DNA from: Sthenelais limicola
Lineage: Eukaryota; Annelida; Polychaeta; Phyllodocida; Sigalionidae
Length of the DNA: 64,000 bases
Assembly: GCA_942159475.1 (NCBI GenBank)
Contig: OW804094.1
Span: forward strand, 20,937,067 to 21,001,066
Direction of reading: 5' to 3'
The first letter of the stretch is position 1, and every line of letters starts with the position of its first letter. The position numbers and the translations under genes are program-made. The notes below the pieces were generated by a model. The model ran no database searches and had not been told where the DNA came from. It saw nothing but the letters and a program-made list of their open reading frames with translations. Positions 46,073 to 55,799 of this stretch are shown piece after piece.

Positions 46073-46307
46073 GGGTCAGATTTTCGGAAAATGTACAATT
46101 CAGCTTCATCAATCCTCTCAAATAACCCAAATTTCAAACGAAAATAAACTTCAAAATACAGTTCAACCTAACCAAACAGATTCCTAGAATCAATACAATG
46201 CCGAATATACTTGAATTTACCTAGTATTGACCAAATTGCATACTAATTTAGCAGAATTTACTAAATGTGTACAGCTGTCAATTGTACATTTTCTGAAAAT
46301 CTGATCC
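46073..46307 (-). mobile_element. R1 TIR element, subfamily B
   Basis: 235 bp. ATACCT precedes it directly and recurs three bases after its right end, so the target duplication is longer or shifted compared with other copies. Confidence 0.9.
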
Positions 46308-46711
46308 AAATACCTGCCTAATTGTGGCAGAGCAGGGAATAATGGCTCTTTATGATCTGGGCTTTTTCTGTCCTGAGAAGCTCTTCCATTGGAATTAAAT
46401 GATTTACCAATTGACTATGAACATAGCTTGGTCAGTTATTGGCCATTGGGCCTAGGATATAACGTGCCAGGAGATGATAAATATGGAACCAGAATGTTGT
46501 GTGGGGAAGTGTGGGGATGTTTTAAGAACTAAATGAGAGATGCATATTCATACCCAATGACACAATGGAGGTTTGTAATTGATTGAGATGGCGGGTCAAA
46601 TTACATGAGACCCAGAAGGGGTGGAGTGCGATTTGACCCGCTGCTGAAATCGATTACATACCTAACGGGAAAATATCAAACCTAAAATATAACTAGACAG
46701 AACTGCATGCG
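46308..46711. other. Unassigned, with a short hairpin
   Basis: GCGGGTCAAAT and ATTTGACCCGC at 46593-46643 form a stem of 11 pairs. It is unrelated to R1 beyond the GGGTCA core. Confidence 0.45.
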
Positions 46712-46853
46712 AGGTTAGAACTACAAGTGTGATTCAATGGCTCGACTTAAAACTTTGTTTTGTACCCAACAAGCGGCCGCAGGTATAGCTGATTTGATCT
46801 TGCAAAATAAAGTTTCAACTCAAGACATTGAATCACGCGACTAGTTCCAAACG
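46712..46853. mobile_element. 142-bp TIR element
   Basis: GTTAGAACTACAAGTGTG with ATTCAATGGCTCGACTTAAA at the left is mirrored by TTTCAACTCAAGACATTGAA and CGCGACTAGTTCC at the right, about 50 bp of imperfect pairing. GCGGCCGC lies at the centre. Confidence 0.7.
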
Positions 46854-47575
46854 TCAAGTACAGTTCTTTCTTTATACTACGACTTGGAAATAATAGAAAA
46901 TCGTTATTCTTACGCTTGTAATAGGCTGACAGAAGCAGTGTATAATGGCCATGTTTTTCTTAATGTGCCTCACTGATGAGTAAGCTCATCTCTGATTGGT
47001 CTGACATCATTAATGATGGGGATATAGACCAATCACAGACGCACTTACATTGCTGTAATTCTACCTCTTTATACAATGCATACAAAAATGAACAAACTAT
47101 CAATGGTGTTGTATGAGTGCCTGCGCCATCAGATTGTTGCCTTAGGCCAAGGTGGGAACTATGATGACCCACAAATAAGTCCCAAACATGTTTTATATCA
47201 CAAGAAGGTAGATAAAATCAAGTCTAATGAATCAATTGTTCAAAAGGAAAGATATTTTCAGTGTAGGCTGACTTAAAATACAGTTTATACTACCACTCTA
47301 AGATTTTACAAAAATTAAATTAAAGAGAGAATCAGCAGTCGACCTTACATCACGGAAAGACATAGTCCAACAACATAGAGTTATTTCCTTTAGCAAGAAT
47401 CAGTAAATAGATGATTGTAATAATATGTAAAGACAGAAGAAAATGAAGAAAAGGGTAAAAAAATCAAATACAGACAAGCAAGGAAGCAAGAGCGAAAATT
47501 AAAAACAAATTACGCAACAAAAACGGTGTGAGAATTGCATCGGTATAATGGAACCTGAGAGGGAGGACCATATGT
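46854..47575. other. Unassigned sequence
   Basis: CTGATTGGTCTGACATC and GATATAGACCAATCACAG at 46993-47039 form a short hairpin. Nothing else supported. Confidence 0.4.
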
Positions 47576-47810
47576 GGGTCAGATTTTCAGAAAATGTACA
47601 ATTCGCCTTCACCAATCCTCTCAAATAACCTATATTTAAGACCAAAATGAGCTTCAAAATACAGTTTAACATAACAGAACTGATACTTTAAATCAATACG
47701 ATACCAAATATACTCAGATATACCTGGTATTCATCATTTTTCAGCCTGATTTAGGAGAATTTCCTAAATGTGTAGAGCTGCCAATTGTGCATTTTCTGAA
47801 AATCTGACCC
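47576..47810 (-). mobile_element. R1 TIR element, subfamily A (first of three)
   Basis: 235 bp. The interior has private changes (CCTATATTTAAGACC, CCAATTGTGC) that recur in the second copy at 48762. Flanks ATGT and ATAT. Confidence 0.93.
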
Positions 47811-48050
47811 ATATACAGGGTCTATAACTAGATGGCTAAAACAGACCGTGTCGCCCAGACGCCTCAATCAATCATCAGTACTTTAATTCCCCTGCCCACA
47901 ATTCCCTGCCCTTCCCACAAGGCCCTGCGCTGCCACTCTGGAATCATGGGATCGAGTCACACAAGGCGGAACCGGAAATGGTGAGTGGTATTTGATTTAG
48001 TGGCAGGGAGGCAGCAGAGGGGAGGGAGCCAGAGGGAGGGGAGGGGTATA

Positions 48051-48428
48051 GTCTGTCTAGAAAGTAGTTGACACGTGATTCCTTAGTCCCTTTAAGGGGA
48101 GGGAAAAGTGGGGGAGTTTTGACTTCAAACCTTTGCTCCTTGAATCGCCGTTTGCGACTGACCATGACCGTTTGCGACCGACCATGGCCAAATATCCAGC
48201 TGCATTGTATTGCCCTGTCTCTGTTCTATGTGGAGCAGCTGCTGTTTTGCTTAGGTGGAAGGCAGAGCTGATTATACTGGCCCTGTTTCCCCATGGTTGA
48301 TTGCAATGGGCGACTCGCTGGGCAAAGGGTTGACAAGTCCTTGTCATAAATAGAAATACAAAATCTCCCACTTTTCCCTCCCCTTAAAGGGACTAAGGAA
48401 TAACGTGTTAACTACTTTCTAGACAGAC
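48051..48428. mobile_element. 378-bp element with about 75-bp TIRs, copy 1
   Basis: GTCTGTCTAGAAAGTAGTT, CCTTAGTCCCTTTAAGGGG and AGGGAAAAGTGGG are mirrored at the right. TATA flanks each side (48047-48050, 48429-48432). Minus-strand open frames here repeat in the second copy and are not treated as genes. Confidence 0.88.
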
Positions 48429-48761
48429 TATAGGGGTGAATGGGCCAGATGGATACTGATATTTGTGGCCCCAAGAAATCGGAGAAAAAAACATTAAATA
48501 CCCTGAAGAAGGAGTAATGTCTCAGAAACGTCGGTATCTTATTGAATAAACCACCTCAAAGCACTATATTATCCTCCACTTGTCTTTATTAACGTTTTGG
48601 TGTTTTTCCTTATTACTTTGAATAAAAATACATTAGACCCTGTGATGTTATTTCCAGGAGATCCTGATACAAGTATAATATAACATATTACTGTTAAAAA
48701 CTCTCTTCTGGTTTAAGATTGTGGATATCACATGTAAATCTTAGAGTAGCCTCGATTATAT

Positions 48762-48996
48762 GGGTGAAATCGCCAGAAAATGTACAATTCGCCTTCACCA
48801 ATCCTCTCAAATAACCTATATTTAAGACCAAAATGAGCTTCAAAATACAGTTTAACATAACAGAACTGATACTTTAAATCAATACGATACCAAATATACT
48901 CAGATATACCTGGTATTCATCATTTTTCAGCCTGATTTAGGAGAATTTCCTAAATGTGTAGAGCTGCCAATTGTGCATTTTCTGAAAATCTGACCC
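48762..48996 (-). mobile_element. R1 chimera at the duplication junction
   Basis: The first about 25 bases match the third R1 copy (GGGTGAAATCGCCAG). The rest matches the first copy (CCTATATTTAAGACC). 235 bp. Confidence 0.93.
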
Positions 48997-49236
48997 ATAT
49001 ACAGGGTCTATAACTAGATGGCTAAAACAGACCGTGTCGCCCAGACGCCTCAATCAATCATCAGTACTTTAATTCCCCTGCCCACAATTCCCTGCCCTTC
49101 CCACAAGGCCCTGCGCTGCCACTCTGGAATCATGGGATCGAGTCACACAAGGCGGAACCGGAAATGGTGAGTGGTATTTGATTTAGTGGCAGGGAGGCAG
49201 CAGAGGGGAGGGAGCCAGAGGGAGGGGAGGGGTATA

Positions 49237-49614
49237 GTCTGTCTAGAAAGTAGTTGACACGTGATTCCTTAGTCCCTTTAAGGGGAGGGAAAAGTGGGGG
49301 AGTTTTGACTTCAAACCTTTGCTCCTTGAATCGCCGTTTGCGACTGACCATGACCGTTTGCGACCGACCATGGCCAAATATCCAGCTGCATTGTATTGCC
49401 CTGTCTCTGTTCTATGTGGAGCAGCTGCTGTTTTGCTTAGGTGGAAGGCAGAGCTGATTATACTGGCCCTGTTTCCCCATGGTTGATTGCAATGGGCGAC
49501 TCGCTGGGCAAAGGGTTGACAAGTCCTTGTCATAAATAGAAATACAAAATCTCCCACTTTTCCCTCCCCTTAAAGGGACTAAGGAATAACGTGTTAACTA
49601 CTTTCTAGACAGAC
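49237..49614. mobile_element. 378-bp TIR element, copy 2
   Basis: Same as the element at 48051, carried along by the 1186-bp duplication and not a separate insertion. Confidence 0.88.
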
Positions 49615-49947
49615 TATAGGGGTGAATGGGCCAGATGGATACTGATATTTGTGGCCCCAAGAAATCGGAGAAAAAAACATTAAATACCCTGAAGAAGGAG
49701 TAATGTCTCAGAAACGTCGGTATCTTATTGAATAAACCACCTCAAAGCACTATATTATCCTCCACTTGTCTTTATTAACGTTTTGGTGTTTTTCCTTATT
49801 ACTTTGAATAAAAATACATTAGACCCTGTAATGTTATTTCCAGGAGATCCTGATACAAGTATAATATAACATATTACTGTTAAAAACTCTCTTCTGGTTT
49901 AAGATTGTGGATATCACATGTAAATCTTAGAGTAGCCTCGATTATAT

Positions 49948-50182
49948 GGGTGAAATCGCCAGAAAATGTACAATTCGTCTTCACCAATCCTCTCAAATAA
50001 CCCACATTTAAGACAAAAATGAGCTTCAAAATACAGTTTAACATAACAGAACTGATACTTTGAATCAATGCGATACTAAATATACTCAGATATACTCAGT
50101 ATTCACCATTTTTCAGCCTCATTTAGCAGAATTTCCTAAATGTGTAGAGCTGCCAATTGTACATTTTCTGACGATCTGACCC
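49948..50182 (-). mobile_element. R1 TIR element, subfamily A with alternate left end
   Basis: 235 bp. GGGTGAAATCGCCAG left end, CCCACATTTAAGAC interior, right end GACGATCTGACCC. ATAT on both sides. Confidence 0.92.
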
Positions 50183-50188
50183 ATATAT

Positions 50189-50225
50189 GTGATATGTGAC
50201 AGAATGTCTAAGTTGCAAAAATGGT
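50189..50225 (+). mobile_element. R2 end fragment
   Basis: TGTGATATGTGACAGAATG with AAGTTGCAAAAATGG resembles the R2 left end. Confidence 0.45.
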
Positions 50226-50232
50226 ATAAAAA

Positions 50233-50364
50233 TGTGCTGGTCGACTGGCAGGTCAACGGACACTACTAGTGGACATGAATGACCACAAGATGATCGTCAA
50301 TCGTCTTAAGCATGTCAGCGACTGGGCCGACTCCTCCCTCTCCTTAGTGGACACCATGCTTTAA
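50233..50364 (+). CDS. Short exon-like frame with downstream AATAAA
   Basis: 43 codons from 50233 to TAA at 50362-50364. RTLLVDMNDHKMIVNRLK and HVSDWADSSLSLVDTML have ordinary protein composition and many C/G third positions (CTC, GTC, GCC). AATAAA stands at about 50427. It could be the last exon of a gene or a retrocopy fragment. No family recognised, and the upstream boundary is unclear. Confidence 0.25.
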   Translation, partial: CAGRLAGQRTLLVDMNDHKMIVNRLKHVSDWADSSLSLVDTML

Positions 50365-50480
50365 AAGCCGAGGATCCATGAGGTGTTGCAAGGCTTGTCA
50401 TCAATGGTCCCACAGAAAATGATGGTAATAAAACAAGACATTTAATCGTAACATTGCACTCAATCCCTGCAACTGTAACA

Positions 50481-50704
50481 GGGTCAGATCTTCAGAAAAT
50501 GTACAATTTATCTTTGCCAATCTTCTCAAAAAACCCAAATTTCAGACTACAACTAAGTTCAAAACACAGTTCAACCTAACCAAACAGATTGCTAGAATCA
50601 ATGCAATGCCGAATATTCTTTAATTTACCTAGAATTAACCAAATTTAGCAGAATTTACTAAATGTGTATAGCTGCCAATTGTACATTTTCTGAAAGTCTG
50701 ACCC
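50481..50704 (-). mobile_element. R1 TIR element, subfamily B
   Basis: 224 bp with an informative duplication AACA on both sides. Interior lacks about 11 bases near AATTAACCAAATTTAGC. Confidence 0.93.
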
Positions 50705-50908
50705 AACATCGCATCGCATCACAAATAGATAGCAACATTAGGAGTAGAAAGTGTCTGATTTGTTGAGCTAATATCTCATGTTGAATTGTTGAATGGCCAA
50801 ACGCTAAATTTTGGAGCCCAGCTTCAAGTCGCGTGATTAAATCTGGTGTAATGCTGGTCTATCAGGAGACGACTAGCGAATGTCTCGCTAGAAGCTCATC
50901 TTACCTAT

Positions 50909-51142
50909 GGGTCAGATTTTCAGAAAATGTACAATTCGTCTTCACCATTCCTCTCAAATAACTCACATTTAAGACAGAAATGAGCTTCAAAATGCAGTTT
51001 AACATGGCAAAACAGATAATATAAATCAATGCGATACCAAATATACTCAGATGTACCCGGTATTCATCATTTTCAGCCTAATTTAGCAAGATTTCCTAAA
51101 TGGGTAGCGCTGCCAATTGTACATTTTCTGAAAATCTGACCC
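50909..51142 (-). mobile_element. R1 TIR element, subfamily A
   Basis: 234 bp with duplication CTAT on both sides. Confidence 0.93.
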
Positions 51143-51177
51143 CTATGCTAATGGAACATCTATCACACAGGAATGTG

Positions 51178-51593
51178 TCATCAGAAAATGTACAACTCGC
51201 CTCTCAATTAATCCTGATTTAAAGCAGAAATTACGTTCAGAACACAGTTCTGCATAATCGAACAGACTGTTAGAATCAAGGCAACACCAAATATCAGATG
51301 TACCTAGTATTTATCATTTGATTTGATTTGAATACGTTTTTATTTATACTTTTCATACAGGTACATCTCCTGGATTTCTCCATATTTTCCTCAGTAACCT
51401 GTGACACTACCTATTTTGTACATTTGTTGTTAATAATACATCATAGAACATACAACATCTTTCTCATCATGCTTTGTCTTAAATTATGTTATTCTAATGA
51501 TTTCTAATGGAAATCACTTCACAAATACAAATTGTCAGCCGAATTTAGCCGAATTTAGCCGAATTTACTAAATGCGTAGAGCTACCAATTCTA
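51178..51593 (-). mobile_element. R1 element, subfamily C, old, with insertion
   Basis: AGAAAATGTACAACTCGCC, CACAGTTCTGCATAATCG and ATGTACCTAGTATTTATC form one part. After about 210 bp of foreign sequence, GTCAGCCGAATTTAGCC and GTAGAGCTACCAATTC follow. The insert starts at a (TTTGA) run, like a reverse retroposon tail. The GAATTTAGCC unit is tripled. Confidence 0.7.
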
Positions 51594-51598
51594 CATAT

Positions 51599-51821
51599 GG
51601 GTCAGATTTTCAGAAAATGTACAATTCGCTCTCAAATAACTCACAATTAAGACAAAAATGAGCTTTAAAATGCAGTTTAACATATCAGAACTGATACTTT
51701 AAATCAATGTGATACCAAATATACTCAGATATACCTGGTATTCTTCAGTTTTCAGCCTAATTTAGGAGACTGTTCTAAGTGTGTAGAGCTGCCAATTGTA
51801 CATTTTCTGAAAATCTGACCC
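51599..51821 (-). mobile_element. R1 TIR element, subfamily A
   Basis: 223 bp, missing about 12 bases of the CCTTCACCAATCC part. ATAT on both sides. It abuts the older subfamily C copy. Confidence 0.92.
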
Positions 51822-51859
51822 ATATTCTAATGCCCTCACCAATTATCCCGCATGCACGT

Positions 51860-52135
51860 CCCCCCCCCCCCCCAGCCACCCCTTTCCCAGTCACCACCCC
51901 CCTCAGCCATCCCCCAGTCACCCCCCCACCCACCCCACCCACCCCACCAGCCACCCCCCCCCCCCCCCCACCCCACCAGCCACCCCCCCCCCCCCACCCC
52001 TACCAGCCACCCCCTCCCCCTCAGCCTCCCCCAACCCCCTCAGCCTCCCCCCACCCCACCAGCCTCCCCCAACCCCCTCAGCCTCCCCCAACCCCCTCAG
52101 CCTCCCCCCACCCCACCAGCCACCCAGCCACATTA
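51860..52135 (+). repeat. C-rich (CCCCCACC) low-complexity tract
   Basis: Runs of C with CAGCCTCCCCCAACCCC units. Proline-rich plus-strand and glycine/tryptophan-rich minus-strand frames are artefacts. Confidence 0.93.
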
Positions 52136-52163
52136 AGCAGCATAGTAAAGTTTTATTCCACAG

Positions 52164-52288
52164 CCAGAATGAGAAGCTCTCGACATTCATTGTGTTTTAC
52201 TGATGGAGGCGCTCGTGTGTTCCCTGGCCGGGTTCTCACCATCAAGGTGCCAGCCATGAATCATAGCTTCCTGCTGCAGGCCCACTAG
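52164..52288 (+). CDS. Possible terminal exon
   Basis: TTTTATTCCACAG is a good acceptor ending at 52163. The frame then gives RMRSSRHSLCF, GGARVFPGRVLTIKVPAMNH and ends at TAG 52286-52288. Third positions are C/G rich from 52206 on. No AATAAA was seen close by and the protein is not recognised. Confidence 0.22.
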
Positions 52289-52413
52289 TAGTAGTAGATA
52301 TCATTTTACTATTGCTAAGCATCATATATGGTCTTCCACCTTGAACCTCTAGTTATTGAAGGTTTTATTTCTATTTAATGTGTTATCAATGTACCAAAAC
52401 AGTTATATCCAGT

Positions 52414-53075
52414 GCGGTCCTGGGTAAGACCAAAAAGTGCCTTTCTGTCTTTGTTTCTCTGTCTCTCTCTCCCTTCTTCTCTATCTCTATTTCCTGGGTA
52501 AGACCATAAAGTGCCTTTCTGTCTCTTTTTCTCTGTCTCTCTCTCCCTACTTCTCTATCTCTATTTCCTGGGTATGACCATAAACTGCCTCCCTCTCAGC
52601 TCTCCCGCCCTTGATATAACCATATTAAATGTGTTGATAAGGGCATAAAGCAACCAATCTCACTCACTCACTCACTCTCAGCTCTCCCGTCCTTGATATA
52701 ACCATATTTAATGTGTTGATAAGGGCGTAAAGCAACCAAACTCACTCACTGCCTCTCAGCTCTCCCACCCTTGATATAACCATATTAAATGTGTTGATAA
52801 GGGCGTAAAGCAACCAGTCTCACTCACTCACACCCTCTCAGCTCTCCCGCCCTTGATATAACCATATTAAATGTGTTGATAAGGACGTAAAGCAACCAAT
52901 CTCACTCACTTCCTCTCAGCTCTCCCGCCCTTGATATAACCATATTAAATGTGTTGATGGCGTAAAGCAACCAGTCTCACTCACTCACACCCTCTCAGCT
53001 CTCCCGCCCTTGATATAACCATATTAAATGTGTTGATAAGGACGTAAAGCAACCAATCTCACTCACTCACTCATT
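52414..53075 (-). mobile_element. R3 retroposon, expanded head array
   Basis: Perfect 14-bp repeats CAGTTATATCCAGT at 52400-52413 and 53076-53089 bound one 662-bp insertion. Inside, on the minus strand, the head block (TTTACGCC..CACATTTAATATGG..GGGAGAGCTGAG) is repeated about six times and the tail block about twice. Confidence 0.9.
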
Positions 53076-53139
53076 CAGTTATATCCAGTAATATTATCAT
53101 TTTTATTCACTGTTAAATCATTACCCTCTATTTACGAAC

Positions 53140-53590
53140 AGGTTAACGAGCGAGTTGGTTGGGGGAGCGTGAATATTGCACAAGTTGTGTAGCAACAAGT
53201 GCTATATGGGTCAGATCCTCAGAAAATGTACAATTGGCAGCTGTACACATTTAGTAAATTCTGCTAAATTAGGCTGCAATTTGGTCAATACTAGGTAAAT
53301 TCGGGTATATTCGGCATTGTATTGATTCTAGCAATCTGTTTGGTCAGGTTGAACTGTATTTTGAGCTTGATTTTCGTCTTAAATTTGGGTTACTTGAAAA
53401 AAATTGGCAAAGATAAATTGTACATTTTCTGAAAATCTGACCCATATTCTAAGCGACTGAAACCACCGAGTCAGTTAACAGATTAGTTATACATGCTTTC
53501 AATCATGAAAATAGAAAAAAAATCGAGCCATAAATTTGAATTTCACGGGTAATCTTTGTAAAAAAAAACAGATTGGTTACCATCACAAGG
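53140..53590. mobile_element. R6 fold-back copy interrupted by R1
   Basis: AGTTGGTTGGGGGAGCG and GTAGCAACAAGTGC lie before the R1 copy. ATTCTAAGCGACTGAAACC, TGAAAATAGAAAAAAAATC and AGATTGGTTACCATCAC lie after it, in the order of the R6 arm at 12.85-13.14 kb. Confidence 0.75.
53208..53443 (+). mobile_element. R1 TIR element, subfamily B, nested in R6
   Basis: 236 bp with ATAT on both sides. The uninterrupted R6 copy gives GTGCAATATTCTAAG at this position. Confidence 0.93.
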
Positions 53591-53850
53591 TTCATGCAGG
53601 TCTTCCAACGACCTCCCGAAAACCATATAGTAATAAAATAATTCCAGTTCTCATTTCTTATTTCTTAAGTACTAACAAGCTGTTTTAAGTTTGCTTCATA
53701 ATCACTCTCACGGTTGGAATATTTATCAATCTTAATAGAGTTAGCTAATTAATGTGACAAAAATTATATGATGTACTTCATATAATTCCAAACGTCTGTC
53801 CTTAAAGCTTGTCCAGTCGAACAGCTTCTACTCAAGTGGATTGAATACAT

Positions 53851-53965
53851 TGGTCAGATTTTCCGAAAATGTACAATTGGCAGCTGTACACATAAAGTAA
53901 ATCTTGCTAAATTAGGCTGCAATTTGGTCAATACTTGGTAAATTCGAGTATAATCGGCATTGCAG
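53851..53965 (+). mobile_element. R1 left half, subfamily B
   Basis: TGGTCAGATTTTCCG through GAGTATAATCGGCATTGCA, then an abrupt switch into a second R1. Confidence 0.85.
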
Positions 53966-54193
53966 ATTTTCAGAAAATGTACAATTCGCCTTCATAAATG
54001 CTCTCAAATAACCCATATTTAAGACAAAAATGAGCTTCAAAATGCAGTTTGACATAACAGAACTGATACTTTAAATCAATGTGACACCAAATATACTCAG
54101 ATATACCCAGTATTCTTCATTTTTCAGCCTAATTTAGGAGAATTTCCTTAATTTGTAGAGCTGCCAATTGTACATTTTCTGAAAATCTGACCC
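53966..54193 (-). mobile_element. R1 element, subfamily A, lacking six terminal bases
   Basis: It starts directly at GATTTTCAGAAAATG without GGGTCA and ends normally at CTGACCC. Confidence 0.88.
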
Positions 54194-54629
54194 ATGTAAT
54201 AATAGTTCTAAAAGAACCCCTCTAATGTGTTACCCACTGTTTGCTGCCAGGTGGAAGGTATGAGTGACTGGGTTGTGGCGGGGAGTGATAATATAAAGGC
54301 TTGTGGCACCTGTGCCCTGAGGGAGGAGGCTGTGCCTGCTTGTACTTGTCATTGCTTACCTGGCTAAGCAGCTCACGAGCACCTCAGCACCACCAGCTCA
54401 TGGGCACAGTCTACTTACTACATGTCATGGGGATTCCATTAATTATTCCTCTCCGTCTATCTGTCTCTTTCTGCCCTTTATCTCTCCCCTATCTCTATGT
54501 CTTACTACATTCATGGGGATTCCCTCACTTATATTGCTCTATGTCTCTCTGTCTCTCTGTCTCCTTTCTCACTCCTCCTATCTCTATGTCTTACTACATG
54601 TCATGGGGATGATTCCCTCACCTATTCCT
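54194..54629. other. Unassigned, grading into pyrimidine-rich repeats
   Basis: CTATCTCTATGTCTTACTAC and CATGTCATGGGGATTCC recur several times from 54410 and again at 55430-55560, a diverged larger repeat within the CT-rich region. Confidence 0.5.
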
Positions 54630-55430
54630 CACTGTGTCTCTGTCTCTCTGTGTCTCTGTGTCTCTGTGTCTCTGTGTCTCTGTCTCTCTGTGTCTCTGTC
54701 TCTCTGTGTCTCTGTGTCTCTGTCTCTCTGTGTCTCTGTCTCTCTGTGTCTCTGTCTCTCTGTGTCTCTGTCTCTCTGTGTCTCTGTCTCTCTGTGTCTC
54801 TGTCTCTCTGTGTCTCTGTGTCTCTGTCTCTCTGTGTCTCTGTCTCTCTGTGTCTCTGTCTCTCTGTCTCTCTGTCTCTCTGTGTCTCTGTCTCTCTGTG
54901 TCTCTGTCTCTCTGTGTCTCTGTCTCTCTGTGTCTCTGTGTCTCTGTGTCTCTGTGTCTCTGTGTCTCTGTCTCTCTGTGTCTCTGTGTCTCTGTGTCCT
55001 TTCTCTCTCCCTCTGTCTCTCTGTCTCTCTGCCTCTCTGTCTCTCTGTGTCTCTGTCTCTCTGTGTCTCTGTCTCTCTGTGTCTCTGTGTCTCTGTCTCT
55101 CTGTGTCTCTGTCTCTCTGTGTCTCTGTCTCTCTGTCTCTCTGTGTCTCTGTCTCTCTGTGTCTCTGTCTCTCTGTGTCTCTGTCTCTCTGTGTCTCTGT
55201 GTCTCTGTGTCTCTGTGTCTCTGTGTCTCTGTCTCTCTGTGTCTCTGTGTCTCTGTGTCCTTTCTCTCTCCCTCTGTCTCTCTGTCTCTCTGCCTCTCTG
55301 TCTCTCTGTGTCTCTGTCTCTCTGTGTCTCTGTCTCTCTGTGTCTCTGTCTCTCTGTGTCTCTGTCTCTCTGTCTCTCTGTGTCTCTGTGTCTCTGTCTC
55401 TCTGTCTCTCTGTCTCCTTTCTCTCTCCCC
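54630..55430 (+). repeat. (CTCTGTGT)n microsatellite block
   Basis: Alternating GTCTCTGT and CTCTGTCT units. A segment ending TGTGTCCTTTCTCTCTCC recurs about 262 bp apart (54997, 55258). Confidence 0.96.
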
Positions 55431-55799
55431 CTATCTCTATGTCTTACTACATGTCATGGGGATTCCATCACCTATTCCTCTCTGTCTCTCTATCTCATTA
55501 CTCTTTCTCTCTCCCCCTATCTCTATGTCTTACTACATATCATGGGGATGCTTCCCTCACCTATTCCTCTCTGTCTGTCTGTCTTCCTTCTGCCTTCCCT
55601 CTCACCTTTCTGTCTCTCTCCTCTGTGTTTTATCCTCTCACATTCTGTCATGATGATTCCCTCCCCTATTTGTCTATCTGTGTTTCTCTTTCCCAAATCT
55701 ATCTTTCTCTTCTCTCTCTCTCCCTTGTCTCTCTTTCCCTTTCTCTCTGCCCTCTCTCTTTATTTCTCTCCCGTGTCTCGCCATCCCCCTCTCCTCTCT
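55431..55799 (+). repeat. CT-rich spacer with CATGGGGAT units
   Basis: Pyrimidine-rich, with two more copies of the TATGTCTTACTACAT..CATGGGGAT block. Confidence 0.75.

Larger units (their letters stand above)
47591..49962 (+). repeat. 1186-bp tandem duplication bounded by R1 copies
   Basis: 47591-48776 and 48777-49962 are almost identical; one difference seen is CTGTGATG at 48642 against CTGTAATG at 49828. Both junctions fall in the first 40 bases of R1 copies. The unit carries R1, a TIR element and about 350 bp of unique sequence, including CCTGAAGAAGGAG with CAGAAACGTCGG. Confidence 0.95.

Noticed and set aside
47944..49557. Duplicated pair of small minus-strand genes
   Set aside because: The identical frames at 47944/49130 and 48057/49243 lie across a TIR element and exist twice only because of the 1186-bp duplication.
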